21,603 nucleotides of DNA from CAZTAR01 sp043813895 (GCA_043813895.1 JBDRKQ010000024.1:1-21603); one strand, 5' to 3'. Shown: positions 7,503-15,180, numbered from the stretch's first letter. The notes: a model not told the origin generated them from the letters alone. Numbers and translations: made by a program.

Positions 7503-8633
7503 ATGCAAGACTTCGTCCAACTACTCCATCAACTGCAACCCAGGCTCGTCCGACTCCGCGGTGAACGCCTGCGGGAAACGCCTACGCGCGCCGTATTCAT
7601 CGACCCAGTCCTGGAAGCCCTGGGTTGGGACACACGCGATCCGGCAGAGGTCGAGCTTGAATACCCCACCGTCGATCGCAAGTACGTGGACTACGCGCTA
7701 AAGCTAAACGGCAAGCCTGTCATGTTCGTGGAGGCCAAGGCGCTCAGCGATCCGTTGACTGATGTCAAGGCGGTGACCCAGGTGATCGGCTACGCGGCCA
7801 ACGCTGGAGTCACCTGGTGCGTCCTCACGAATGGCGTCCGCTGGCGTGTCTACCGCAGCACGCAGACTTGTCTGGCGCCGGACAAGCTCGTCTTCGAAGT
7901 GTCGCTTGATCCGCAGGACAACAACGGTCTTCCCATTCCGCGGATCGCCGAACAGATGTGGCAACTCAGTCGCGAGGAAGTTGCCAAGGGGGCCTTGAGT
8001 AGCGCCAGTGCCAAGGCGTTTGTCGATCGGCGCGTCGGCAGGACGCTGGCGCAACTCATGCGCGATCCGCCGCCGACGTTGCTGGGCTGCATCCGAGATG
8101 CCGTCGGGGACGAAGAGCTGAAGCCTGCACAGATCAAGGAGAGCCTTGCCCGGATATGGCCTGATGTCGACGTCGAGAAATCGCCCACCGTGAGAGCCTT
8201 CAAGGCCGGCGATTCCCGGCGGTCGCGGCATCCCCCGGATCGCCGCAACCGCCCACGGCCTGACGGACAGGCCGAGTCTCGGTCTCCCGGCGCTCCTCGA
8301 AGACTGGCTGAACTGTACCGGGCCGCCGATCGCCTGTGTTTCGGTATGACACCGAGGGCGACGAAGAAACGGCAAAGCGAATCCGTCACGACATACTCCC
8401 ACGGCACGCGCGAAGTGTGTTCCATTCGACTCAAACGCAAGGCAGTTAGTATTTCCTTGAATCTCGGCACGACGCGGAAAGCCAAGCTGCACCGCCGGGA
8501 CAAGAGGACCCACAAGCTCCATCCCGACGGCGGCGTCCTCGTCTTGTCCATCCACAATCAGAAGCAGCTCTCGGTCGCCGCGCCGCTGATCCAGCAGACT
8601 TTTCGCTTGAGGGGGACGCCGGAGAACGATTGA
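7503..8633 (+). CDS. HSDR_N nuclease-like domain fused to DUF5655
   Basis: The protein has 376 residues. The first ~150 match the type I restriction HsdR N-terminal domain as found in stand-alone proteins: FIDPVLEALGWD, then VDYALKLNGKPVMFVEAK, which supplies the D...ExK residues of a PD-(D/E)xK nuclease fold. VTQVIGYAANAGVTWCVLTNG and RWRVY follow. A helical middle (about 155-225) contains LLGCIRDAVGDEELKPAQIKESL-like segments and leads to an Arg/Pro-rich linker (about 230-265). The last ~105 residues (from ELYRAADRL, through REVCSIRLKRKAVSISLNL, to VLSIHNQKQL) fit DUF5655. No helicase or methyltransferase accompanies it. The ATG at 7503 has GAGGAGG 8 nt upstream. The role is unknown; DNA binding or cleavage in stress or defence is plausible. 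The linker has different residue use but no frameshift, because both end domains share one frame. Confidence 0.75.
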   Translation: MQDFVQLLHQLQPRLVRLRGERLRETPTRAVFIDPVLEALGWDTRDPAEVELEYPTVDRKYVDYALKLNGKPVMFVEAKALSDPLTDVKAVTQVIGYAANAGVTWCVLTNGVRWRVYRSTQTCLAPDKLVFEVSLDPQDNNGLPIPRIAEQMWQLSREEVAKGALSSASAKAFVDRRVGRTLAQLMRDPPPTLLGCIRDAVGDEELKPAQIKESLARIWPDVDVEKSPTVRAFKAGDSRRSRHPPDRRNRPRPDGQAESRSPGAPRRLAELYRAADRLCFGMTPRATKKRQSESVTTYSHGTREVCSIRLKRKAVSISLNLGTTRKAKLHRRDKRTHKLHPDGGVLVLSIHNQKQLSVAAPLIQQTFRLRGTPEND

Positions 8634-8650
8634 TCCGACGCCCCAGCCAA

Positions 8651-8715
8651 AGCCGCGCCCACGATCAGAGCCGCGCCCACGATCAGAGCCGCGCCCACGA
8701 TCAGAGCCGCGCCCG
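8651..8715. repeat. Tandem 18-bp repeat, 3.6 copies
   Basis: AGCCGCGCCCACGATCAG is repeated perfectly at 8651, 8669 and 8687, then partially to 8715. Eighteen bases keep every reading frame open. On the minus strand the array would read as a hydrophobic ALIVGA repeat (GTG at 8833 to 8558), and on the plus strand as RAHDQS. It lies in the 216-bp gap before the ABC genes. It is minisatellite-like and prone to copy-number change. Confidence 0.9.
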
Positions 8716-8733
8716 TGAGCAAGCGGTCATCCT

Positions 8734-8757
8734 GGTGCGAGAATCCTTTCTCGCACC
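8734..8757. terminator. Perfect 10-bp hairpin in the gap before the ABC operon
   Basis: GGTGCGAGAA (8734-8743) and TTCTCGCACC (8748-8757) pair perfectly around a TCCT loop. It could end transcription of the HSDR_N-DUF5655 gene or be a REP-type repeat. There is no U tract after it. Confidence 0.5.
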
Positions 8758-8849
8758 CACGTTGGGCTTCGGGCTGGTACATCCCGCAGCGCCACGTACA
8801 ATAGGGCGACTTGTCGCAGAGGACGCGACGCACGGACGGGAGCTGCCTC

Positions 8850-9782
8850 TTGCCGGTACTTCAGGTTTCCAATCTCCACAAGCGTTTTGCCGACGTACAG
8901 GCCGTGGACGGAGTCAGCTTCTCCATCGACGGCGGTGAGATCTTTGGGCTACTGGGGCCCAACGGCGCGGGCAAGAGCACGACGATCAACATCATCGCCA
9001 CGCTCTTGCCGCCCGACGACGGCGAAGTCTTGATCAACGGCTGCGCGAGGCCCTCGTCGCCCGCCTACAAACGAAAGGTCGGGTTCGTGCCGCAGGAACT
9101 CAGCCTGACCGAGAAACTCACCGCCCGTGAAAACCTCATGCTCATCGGACGGCTATACGACCTGCACGGCCGCGGGCTCCGCGAGTGCGTGAGCGAGACG
9201 CTTCATGACGTCGGCTTGGCAGATCGGGCGTCGGACTTGGTCTCTACGTTTTCCGGCGGAATGAAGCGGCGACTCAACATCGCCGCCGCGTTGCTCCATC
9301 AGCCGGAGCTGCTCCTTCTGGATGAGCCTACCGCCGGCGTGGACACACACGCGCGGGCGTACATCTTCGAGATTATCGAGCGGCTCTCCGACCAAGGCCG
9401 GGCCGTTCTCTACACCACGCACTACATGGAAGAAGCCCAACGCCTCTGTAAACGCACGGCGATCATCGACCACGGCAAGATCCTGGCGACCGGCACACTT
9501 GCCGAACTGACCCAACGCGTGAACGCGAAGCGAGACCTCGTGATTGAAGCCGACGGGCTGACGTGCGAACTCGTCACGCATCTCGCGGACAAGCTCGGCG
9601 GCATCCCCTGGACGCTCGACGGCGAGATCGGCCACCTGAACGTCGCCGACACCGAGCACACCCTGCTGCAAGCCGTGCATGCTGCCGATGACGTCGGCAT
9701 TAGACTGAGGGCGATCGCTCTGCACGAACCGAATCTCGAAACCGTCTTCCTGGAAATGACCGGACGCGCCCTGCGAGAGTGA
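8850..9782 (+). CDS. ABC-2 type transporter, ATP-binding subunit
   Basis: This cytoplasmic ATPase energises the exporter formed with the next gene. It is 310 residues from the TTG at 8850, chosen because GGGAG lies 7 nt upstream and the ABC fold begins at once (PVLQVSNLHKRF). Walker A is GPNGAGKST (36-44), the Q-loop is Q82, the signature is SGGMKRR (135-141), Walker B is LLLLDEP (154-160) and the switch His is H191 in TTHYMEEA. About 100 residues after the ATPase domain form the accessory region seen in NatA/CcmA-like and multidrug DrrA-like subunits. The TTG at 8811 would add 13 residues without any family similarity. It overlaps the permease by GTGA. The substrate is not deducible; sodium, drug or lipid export are all family precedents. 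Confidence 0.92.
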   Translation: MPVLQVSNLHKRFADVQAVDGVSFSIDGGEIFGLLGPNGAGKSTTINIIATLLPPDDGEVLINGCARPSSPAYKRKVGFVPQELSLTEKLTARENLMLIGRLYDLHGRGLRECVSETLHDVGLADRASDLVSTFSGGMKRRLNIAAALLHQPELLLLDEPTAGVDTHARAYIFEIIERLSDQGRAVLYTTHYMEEAQRLCKRTAIIDHGKILATGTLAELTQRVNAKRDLVIEADGLTCELVTHLADKLGGIPWTLDGEIGHLNVADTEHTLLQAVHAADDVGIRLRAIALHEPNLETVFLEMTGRALRE

Positions 9783-11029
9783 AGCGAATGCGATCGTTGC
9801 GGATTATCCTGGTGTTGGCCGGCAAGCAACTGCGGATCCTCTCTCGCATGCCGGCGATCCTCCTCGTGATCTTCCTGCCCGGCATTGTCATGTACTCGGT
9901 TTTCACAAAGATCTTCGAGGGACCGGCGGGCGTTCGCAGGCCTTTCCGCGCGGCCGTCGTGGACCTCGACCACTCCGAGGAATCGCGCAGGCTCATCGAC
10001 GCCCTCGCCGAGAGCAACGTCACGGTTATCCGAACTGAAGACGAGGAACCGAATGGCCCGCTTCTCACAGTCGAATCCGCCCGGCGCCAGATTCGCAAGG
10101 AGGGCAAGTACCGCGTCGCCCTTGTGATTCCGGAGGGATTCGGCGGCGCTCCGGACATGCTGGCCGGCGAACGCCACAAAGGCGTACAACTCATTCATGA
10201 CGAAACGCAGCCGATGGAGGCGGACGCAATCCTCGGAATGCTCCAAATGGCGGCCGGCAGGCGGCTCTTTGAGAAGGCCTTCAAGCTCTTCGACCGGGAC
10301 AGCCCGACAGGCGGTGAGGCGGCAACGCAGCCAAGCGTACTCGTCAAGGTCGAGAAGGTCGGCGTCGCGATCGATCGCGCGCAAATCTCGTCCAAACACA
10401 CGTTTCTTGCAGGGGTCGTTCCGTTATTTCTGCTGTTCGCCTGCGTGGGCGCCGCCCGGGGTTTGCTCGACGAGCTCTCCAGCGGGGGAATCCGGCGGAT
10501 GCTCGTCGCGCCGGTCTCTCCGGCTCACGTGCTCGTTGGGCAACAGCTTTACGCCTTCGTGCTCGCCTTCGCGCAGTGCACCGTCATGTACGTGTACGCG
10601 TGGCTAGTCTTCGACGTGGACATCTGGACCATCAGCGGCGGATTGCTCGCGCTCACCGTCGCAACATGCCTGGCAACGACCGGCTTCGGCATGCTGATGG
10701 CGTCCGTGTGCAAGACCGGCGAGCACCTCGACGCGATCGGAACGACCACCATCCTCGCTATGAGCGCGATCGGCGGCAGCATGGTTCCGCGTTTCATCAT
10801 GCCGGCCTGGATGCAGCCGCTCGGCCTCTTCACCATCAATGGCTGGTCCTACGACGGCTTTATCTCGCTGGTCCGCAACGAGGGCTTCGGCCTTGCGACG
10901 TTGCTGAACGACGGCGAAATCAGCGGCATCTGGATGCCCTGCCTCGTGCTGACCTTGGTCGCAGCCGGCTGTGCAACGATCGGCAGCATCTTCCTGGCCC
11001 GTCGCCTCCGCGCCGGGCCGAGCGCGTGA
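9779..11029 (+). CDS. ABC-2 type transporter permease
   Basis: This 416-residue inner-membrane subunit starts at a GTG inside the ATPase stop codon (4-nt overlap), so it is translationally coupled to it. One membrane helix near the N-terminus (about 24-42, ILLVIFLPGIVMYSVF) is followed by a ~170-residue extracytoplasmic domain (about 45-215). That domain contains RAAVVDLDHSEESRRLIDAL and the VALVIPEGF motif. Five helices follow (about 222-410), including TFLAGVVPLFLLFACVGAARG and ELSSGGIRRMLVAPVSP. This layout is the ABC-2 family 3 / YhaP-NatB type exporter. GFGMLMAS and the TILAMSAIGGSMVP stretch are typical of its core helices. The substrate is unknown. Confidence 0.9.
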   Translation: MKRMRSLRIILVLAGKQLRILSRMPAILLVIFLPGIVMYSVFTKIFEGPAGVRRPFRAAVVDLDHSEESRRLIDALAESNVTVIRTEDEEPNGPLLTVESARRQIRKEGKYRVALVIPEGFGGAPDMLAGERHKGVQLIHDETQPMEADAILGMLQMAAGRRLFEKAFKLFDRDSPTGGEAATQPSVLVKVEKVGVAIDRAQISSKHTFLAGVVPLFLLFACVGAARGLLDELSSGGIRRMLVAPVSPAHVLVGQQLYAFVLAFAQCTVMYVYAWLVFDVDIWTISGGLLALTVATCLATTGFGMLMASVCKTGEHLDAIGTTTILAMSAIGGSMVPRFIMPAWMQPLGLFTINGWSYDGFISLVRNEGFGLATLLNDGEISGIWMPCLVLTLVAAGCATIGSIFLARRLRAGPSA

Positions 11030-11221
11030 AGCTGGACAATGGAGCCCAATCCGAGCCCCGACGCGGGCGATGTCACACGCCACTTCGCCGCGTCGCGAGC
11101 CGTCTAAACTGTCACGGGACCCCTTCCGCCTCGACCGGGAGGCCCCCGTGCTGGCGTCATGCTCCTCGGCGCGCTATCCTGTATCGCAAGCAACGACCTT
11201 CAAACGTGCAGGACTTTGGCG

Positions 11222-12052
11222 ATGGAACAGCGTGTCTGGGTCGAAACACTCCAAGAGCTTCTGCGGCATTATCTGCCGCCCCTCCAGAGTTCGCCCGCCG
11301 TCAACGCAGGCAGCCTCATCGCGTTCATTGCGGGCCTGTGTCTCGTGTTCCGCGGCTGGAAGTCCGAACGCATGGTCGTCTCCCTGTTCGCCGTGATTCT
11401 GGGTGCGTGGCTCGGGTATCAGGTCTCTCGACTCGCCGGCACGCCGGGTCCCATCTCCGCCGCACTCGGAGCCGTTCTCCTGACGCTGATCGCGTATCGA
11501 ACTTACAAAGCCTGGCTCGCGGTGGGTTCGGTTCTCGTCCTCTTCACCCTCGCCGTCATCTTCCAACTCGGCCGAGGCGACTTGCAGCGCTACCTGCCCA
11601 CGTTCGACCAGGCCAGCGCCAGGATTCGGGAAGACGGACTCAGCCGGTTGCCCAGCTTGCAGGAACAGGCCGCGGAGTTCAACCCCGACTGGCGCAACCT
11701 CGCTGGGCAGATCAAGGAGAAGGTCGTCGCGCAGCTCAAGAATCTCGGCCCCGCGGGCTGGTTGCTGCCCGTTGCCGCTGCCATACTTGGCGGACTGCTG
11801 GCATATTGGGCCTTGCGAGCGTTCTCCGTCATCTGGCTCGGTTTCGTCGGGGCCGTCATCACGGTTTTTGGCGTCGCCACATTCCTCTGCGCCCATTGGC
11901 CGGATCTTCGAACGGCACAGATCGCACATCCCCAAATCCCCGCCGCTGTCGCTATCGGACTCTGGCTCCTCGGGCTCATCTACCAAGCAAAACAGGTCCG
12001 ACTCCCGAAAAACAAGGCCCGGCAGCCAGCACAAGACAGCGACAAATCGTAA
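11222..12052 (+). CDS. Polytopic membrane protein of unknown function
   Basis: The protein is 276 residues from the ATG at 11222 (MEQRVW); an upstream in-frame ATG at 11159 lacks a ribosome site. Three helices (about 30-47, 52-70, 77-113 as a pair) contain GSLIAFIAGLCLVFRGWKSER and VVSLFAVILGAWLGYQVS. A soluble loop of ~65 residues, predicted helical (contains FDQASARIREDGL and LQEQAAEF), precedes three more helices (about 180-256). The tail is basic and cytosolic. The repeated 'small-residue helix, RxxR turn, helix' pattern recalls DUF4203/TMEM198-like proteins, but this is not secure. It lies 190 bp downstream of the ABC permease and 80 bp upstream of a second membrane protein of similar composition, so the two may act together. 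Confidence 0.7.
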   Translation: MEQRVWVETLQELLRHYLPPLQSSPAVNAGSLIAFIAGLCLVFRGWKSERMVVSLFAVILGAWLGYQVSRLAGTPGPISAALGAVLLTLIAYRTYKAWLAVGSVLVLFTLAVIFQLGRGDLQRYLPTFDQASARIREDGLSRLPSLQEQAAEFNPDWRNLAGQIKEKVVAQLKNLGPAGWLLPVAAAILGGLLAYWALRAFSVIWLGFVGAVITVFGVATFLCAHWPDLRTAQIAHPQIPAAVAIGLWLLGLIYQAKQVRLPKNKARQPAQDSDKS

Positions 12053-12132
12053 ACTTCTGCGGGCGAACCGGACCTGACAAACCGCGGGGGACTCCGGCTC
12101 CGGCTCGCACAGGACACAACGAGAGAATACCC

Positions 12133-12753
12133 ATGCAGACAGTCCTGCACCGATTGGCTGAACTCGGCCCTAGCGGGGCGATCCTGCTGATCATGACCGG
12201 CCTGGTCTACGGGCTCGCAGGCTGGCGCATTCTTCGTTACCTCGTTCTCGCGGACGCGATCGTCGTCGCCCTGTTGCTTGGCTCTTCGCTCCGCGAAAAC
12301 CAACCGTACAGCATCCACGCCGCCACACTCGCGGGACTCGCCACAGTCCTGCTCGCGATCGGCCTGCCGTATCTTGCCTGGAGGTTTCCCCGTTGGGCCG
12401 CTATTGCCATGGGTGGGCTGGCAGGCTTTCTCATAAGCCAGGTGCTGGTCATCCACATGGTTCTTCCTTTGTCGGTTCACCTGCTGCTCGGCGCCATCGG
12501 TGCGGGCCTGGTCATGGCCATGCACGCCACGCTCTTCAGGCAGACGGCCGTGTTCGTGACCGGCTTGCACGGCGGTTGGCTCTGCCTCGCTGCGCTGACC
12601 GCTTTGCTCTCCAGACCGAATGTGTTTGGGAGCCCGCTGATCGGCATGTTCCGAGAGAACCTTCTTCTCTTCCCCTTCGTGGCGTTCATCCTCTCGGCGA
12701 TCCTGGTCGCCCTCCAATGGGCGGACATGGAACGCTGCACCGATCCTTTCTAA
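12133..12753 (+). CDS. Polytopic membrane protein of unknown function
   Basis: This 206-residue protein is almost entirely membrane-embedded, with about seven predicted helices. They include SGAILLIMTGLVYGLAGW, TLAGLATVLLAIGLPYLAW, WAAIAMGGLAGFLIS and LFPFVAFILSAILVALQW. The ATG at 12133 has GAGAG about 8 nt upstream. The frame is open far upstream, but that part runs over the ABC permease and the previous gene in the wrong frame. Composition and hydrophobic pattern match the preceding gene (helix, RILRYL, helix near the N-terminus against FRGWKSER there), suggesting related folds. No catalytic motif is visible. The function is unknown. Confidence 0.72.
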   Translation: MQTVLHRLAELGPSGAILLIMTGLVYGLAGWRILRYLVLADAIVVALLLGSSLRENQPYSIHAATLAGLATVLLAIGLPYLAWRFPRWAAIAMGGLAGFLISQVLVIHMVLPLSVHLLLGAIGAGLVMAMHATLFRQTAVFVTGLHGGWLCLAALTALLSRPNVFGSPLIGMFRENLLLFPFVAFILSAILVALQWADMERCTDPF

Positions 12754-12811
12754 CTTGCCTATTGGGGAGATTGAACAGTCTGAAGATCCAGCCTGGACGG
12801 GAGGTGATGTG

Positions 12812-13045
12812 TCAGGTCTCTTCGGAATCGGGCGTGGGCCGCCCCCCGAGCAAGTTCTTCCCGCGGAATCGACTCTGCCTGCGGTGTGGCGAGCGCCGTG
12901 CGTGCGTCCTCCCAACTCTTGAACTCTTGCCGTTTTCCATCCGGCGGGATAAGGTGGAATCGACTGTGGGTCGGTTGAACAAGACTCCGGTGTTTGTTCT
13001 CATTGGCCTGCTGTGTTGGTTGACGTAAACCCGAGGTCGCGCCAT
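12812..13045 (-). pseudogene. Possible frameshifted small gene
   Basis: Two adjacent minus-strand frames look protein-like only when joined. From the ATG at 13045, MARPRVYVNQHSR ... GVLFNRPTVDST is in one frame. FHLIPPDGKRQEFKSWEDAR then continues in the next frame at about 12960. The second part resembles a short 'xLPxGxxxEFxSxEDAxxA' domain. A single-base change near 12960 would restore one ~75-residue protein. Either this is a broken gene or neither frame is real. No other gene is visible between 12754 and the tRNA at 13141. Confidence 0.25.
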
Positions 13046-13140
13046 GATCCGGGCCCCCATCGTGTGCTCCGCATCTCACTGTTGGGGAGAACGGATCATT
13101 TGCGATGGTTCAAGCCGCGAGTTTAGGTCGGCTTGATTGT

Positions 13141-13227
13141 GGAGAGGTGTCCGAGTGGCTTAAGGTGCATGCTTGGAAAGCATGTGTACGGTAACACGTA
13201 CCGGGGGTTCGAATCCCCCCCTCTCCG
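13141..13227 (+). tRNA. tRNA-Ser (anticodon GGA)
   Basis: The acceptor arms GGAGAGG (13141-13147) and CCTCTCC (13220-13226) pair fully, and the discriminator is G13227. The anticodon arm GCATGCTTGGAAAGCATG shows the GGA anticodon. A long variable arm (TACGGTAACACGTA) identifies a class II tRNA, and the T arm is GGGGGTTCGAATCCCCC. CCA is not encoded. The anticodon reads UCC/UCU serine codons. Confidence 0.97.
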
Positions 13228-13347
13228 TTCCTCAAGAAGGCACTCCGCAAGTTGAACCAAAGCAGAGTCATTTGGAGTCCCAAAGACCGAGCGCACATGC
13301 CACGCGTCGGGGGAAAACTGACTCGGCCATCACGTCAAGGACCTCCT

Positions 13348-13578
13348 CGGCATCGGCCTTGTCTGAAGATCATGTTCACCACGCTCCCCGCCCTGACGCC
13401 CGTCCTGCTCTCCACTGATCGCGGCAGTGACGCTATGGTGCCTGCGGCGATTCCGGTCTTCGGCGGCATGACCCTGGCGCTCGTCACGCCGTTTGTCGTG
13501 CCGACGTGCTACTGTGGGCTGAAGCAACTCAAATGGCGATGGGGCCAGCGGGACGCGGACTTCGGGCGATCGCCGTGA
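13348..13578 (+). pseudogene. C-terminal remnant of a CusA-type heavy-metal RND efflux pump
   Basis: The frame from about 13348 to the TGA at 13576 matches the end of CusA/CzcA-type RND pumps. RHRPCL corresponds to the usual RIRPCLMT. PALTPVLLSTDRGSDAM matches the ALLPVLxSTGRGSDVM region. PAAIPVFGGMTLALVTPFVVPT, followed by CYCGLKQLKWRWG, matches the last two helices and basic tail. Intact pumps have over 1000 residues; only about 75 remain, with no pump sequence upstream. The remnant begins about 120 bp after the tRNA-Ser gene, which suggests that the rest was deleted or displaced by recombination at the tRNA. It is unlikely to function. Confidence 0.7.
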
Positions 13579-13615
13579 CGTGCTCGACGGCGACGCAAGG
13601 TCCAAGCCGTCAATG

Positions 13616-15109
13616 CTATTTGCTGTAGCGTTTCTTGAATTCCTCAGCGGCCTTCTGGCGGCGGGCGGCCTCCTCTGGATCCATCTTTCCGATGAACCAC
13701 TTGTGGTCGTCCGTGTTCAGGACCTCATCCAGCTTCGCCTGGAGCGATTCTGCGGCCTTGATCCGGCCGGCGTCCTTGGACTCGTGCGCCTCCTTGGCCA
13801 ACCCCCTGAGGGCGGGTACGTAGTGCATGTAAAACGTCTTGGCGATGTCGTACGTACCGTGCCAGTGCGTGTAGTCCGGTCCCATCATCGAAGCGCCGTG
13901 CCGGGCGCGGCGACCTTCGTGATGCCACAGTTCCCACCAGGCCCAGTCCACATCGTGCGAGAAACTTACGGCCGGCAGCGGCTTGGCCGACTTCGCCACG
14001 CCGTACAGCGCCATGCCGGGCTTGGCGAACTTCTCGTTATACAGGTGTACGAGGCCGTCGTACTGGATGTAGAAGTTCTCCACCCACTGCTTTTGGTGAC
14101 AGTTGAGGCAGACGTCCTTCATATTGTTCCGGCGCGTCAGCCAATCCACGTTCGCACCCGGCAGGCCCAGCTTCTTGTCACTCAATTCCGGTCGCACGGA
14201 GACAACCGGCCGGTTGTTCCAACTGATCCGCATTCCGACGTCGTGCGTCACGGCCTGCCCCGTAATCGCGGGGTGATCCTCCGAGGCCGGCTTGCTCGGT
14301 GTTGCGCTCATGTGACACGTCGCGCATGTCGGTGCGTCATGATAATCCTCGCCGACCACCCACTTCGGCGAGTCGAGATTCATCTTGTCCTTGTGCGCGA
14401 CGAACGCGATGCCGTGCTTGGACTCGTCGTAGATTTCCTTCTGTGGGTGATCAGGCCCCAGGTGGCACTTGCCGCAGTTGTCCGGCTGCCGAGCCTGGGC
14501 GGCGGAGAACGCGTGCCGTGAGTGACAGGCCGAACAAGAACCCTCGCTGCCGTCGGGGTTGATCCGGCCGATGCCGGTATTCGGCCACGTCGCCGGGTCC
14601 AGCTTCCCGCCTTCAAGCACTTTCACTTCGGTGCCATGGCACTGCCAACAACCATTCACCGCCGCCGCGCTGTTGCCCGCCGGGAAAGCCGGCGTGACCA
14701 GCCCACGGTTGCCCTCGACAATCTCGGCCAACACGTTATCGAGCGAGCCGAGGATACGGGCGGCCTTGGAGTGGTGTGACTCGGCGAGCTCGCGAGCCTC
14801 GACTTCGTGACACCTCGCGCAGTCCTTGGGCGAGACGATCGTTGCGATCAACTGGCCTTCGTGCGTGTAAGCGTCCGAGTCGCCTTCCTTGGCGGCATGA
14901 CACTCGAAGCACCCGATCTTCGCGCGATGGTGCAGGCTGGCGCCCCACTGCTGGTAGACCCCGGGGTCCTCTTGCTTGTGACAGGTGATGCAATCCTTGG
15001 TCTCCTTTGAGAACTCCGTCAGACCCCAAGTCTGCGCCGAAGCCGAACCAGCCATGGCAAACACAGCCAATAGGCACGTGAGACTCACAATCGCATTACG
15101 CTTCATCAT
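13616..15109 (-). CDS. Octaheme cytochrome c, hydroxylamine oxidoreductase (HAO) family
   Basis: This is a secreted 497-residue protein from the ATG at 15109. GGAG lies 10 nt upstream and a Sec signal peptide follows immediately (MMKRNAIVSL ... GSASAQ, cleaved about residue 25). Eight CxxCH motifs start at C40, C67, C97, C154, C192, C212, C262 and C334. This number, the spacing and the length are those of the HAO family, where the fourth heme (here CWQCH, 154-158) is the catalytic one. The C-terminal region contains WELWHHEGRRARHGASMMGP and DYTHWHGTYDIAK (412-424), with Tyr413 and Tyr420 as candidates for the catalytic-heme cross-link. That bond favours hydroxylamine or hydrazine oxidation; family members without it reduce nitrite to hydroxylamine or ammonia. 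No cytochrome c554/cM552 partner is present, but an NrfD module and Hcp are. I therefore favour a reductive role, with moderate certainty. Last gene of the operon. Confidence 0.92.
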   Translation of the reverse strand: MMKRNAIVSLTCLLAVFAMAGSASAQTWGLTEFSKETKDCITCHKQEDPGVYQQWGASLHHRAKIGCFECHAAKEGDSDAYTHEGQLIATIVSPKDCARCHEVEARELAESHHSKAARILGSLDNVLAEIVEGNRGLVTPAFPAGNSAAAVNGCWQCHGTEVKVLEGGKLDPATWPNTGIGRINPDGSEGSCSACHSRHAFSAAQARQPDNCGKCHLGPDHPQKEIYDESKHGIAFVAHKDKMNLDSPKWVVGEDYHDAPTCATCHMSATPSKPASEDHPAITGQAVTHDVGMRISWNNRPVVSVRPELSDKKLGLPGANVDWLTRRNNMKDVCLNCHQKQWVENFYIQYDGLVHLYNEKFAKPGMALYGVAKSAKPLPAVSFSHDVDWAWWELWHHEGRRARHGASMMGPDYTHWHGTYDIAKTFYMHYVPALRGLAKEAHESKDAGRIKAAESLQAKLDEVLNTDDHKWFIGKMDPEEAARRQKAAEEFKKRYSK

Positions 15110-15149
15110 GACGGTTACACTCCTTACAGAAGTTTGCGTGTTCTCGTAG

Positions 15150-15171
15150 CGGCCGACGCCCCTGTCGGCCG
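15150..15171 (-). terminator. Intercistronic hairpin between nrfD-like and octaheme genes
   Basis: CGGCCGAC (15150-15157) pairs with GTCGGCCG (15164-15171) around GCCCCT. It starts 10 nt after the NrfD-like stop codon and about 40 nt before the octaheme cytochrome start. It could attenuate read-through, stabilise or process the mRNA, or be an inserted repeat: CGTAGCGGCCGAC resembles the arms at 19869-19895. Confidence 0.55.
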
Positions 15172-15180
15172 TAGGGCGCG

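Noticed and set aside
8164..8450. Apparent frameshifts inside the HSDR_N-DUF5655 gene (protein-like pieces LPALLEDWLNC and YDTEGDEETAKR in other frames)
   Set aside because: The N-terminal HSDR_N and C-terminal DUF5655 domains are both in the annotated frame, so no shift is needed; the pieces are GC-driven shadows.
8651..8715. CRISPR array
   Set aside because: The copies are contiguous with no spacers, and there is no cas gene.
10576..12753. 725-residue plus-strand frame
   Set aside because: Its first ~520 residues cross the ABC permease and the next gene out of frame; only the part from the ATG at 12133 is protein-like.
13110..13298. Minus-strand frame with GEGGIRTPGT peptide over the tRNA
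   Set aside because: This peptide is the known artefact of translating the antisense strand of a tRNA-Ser gene.
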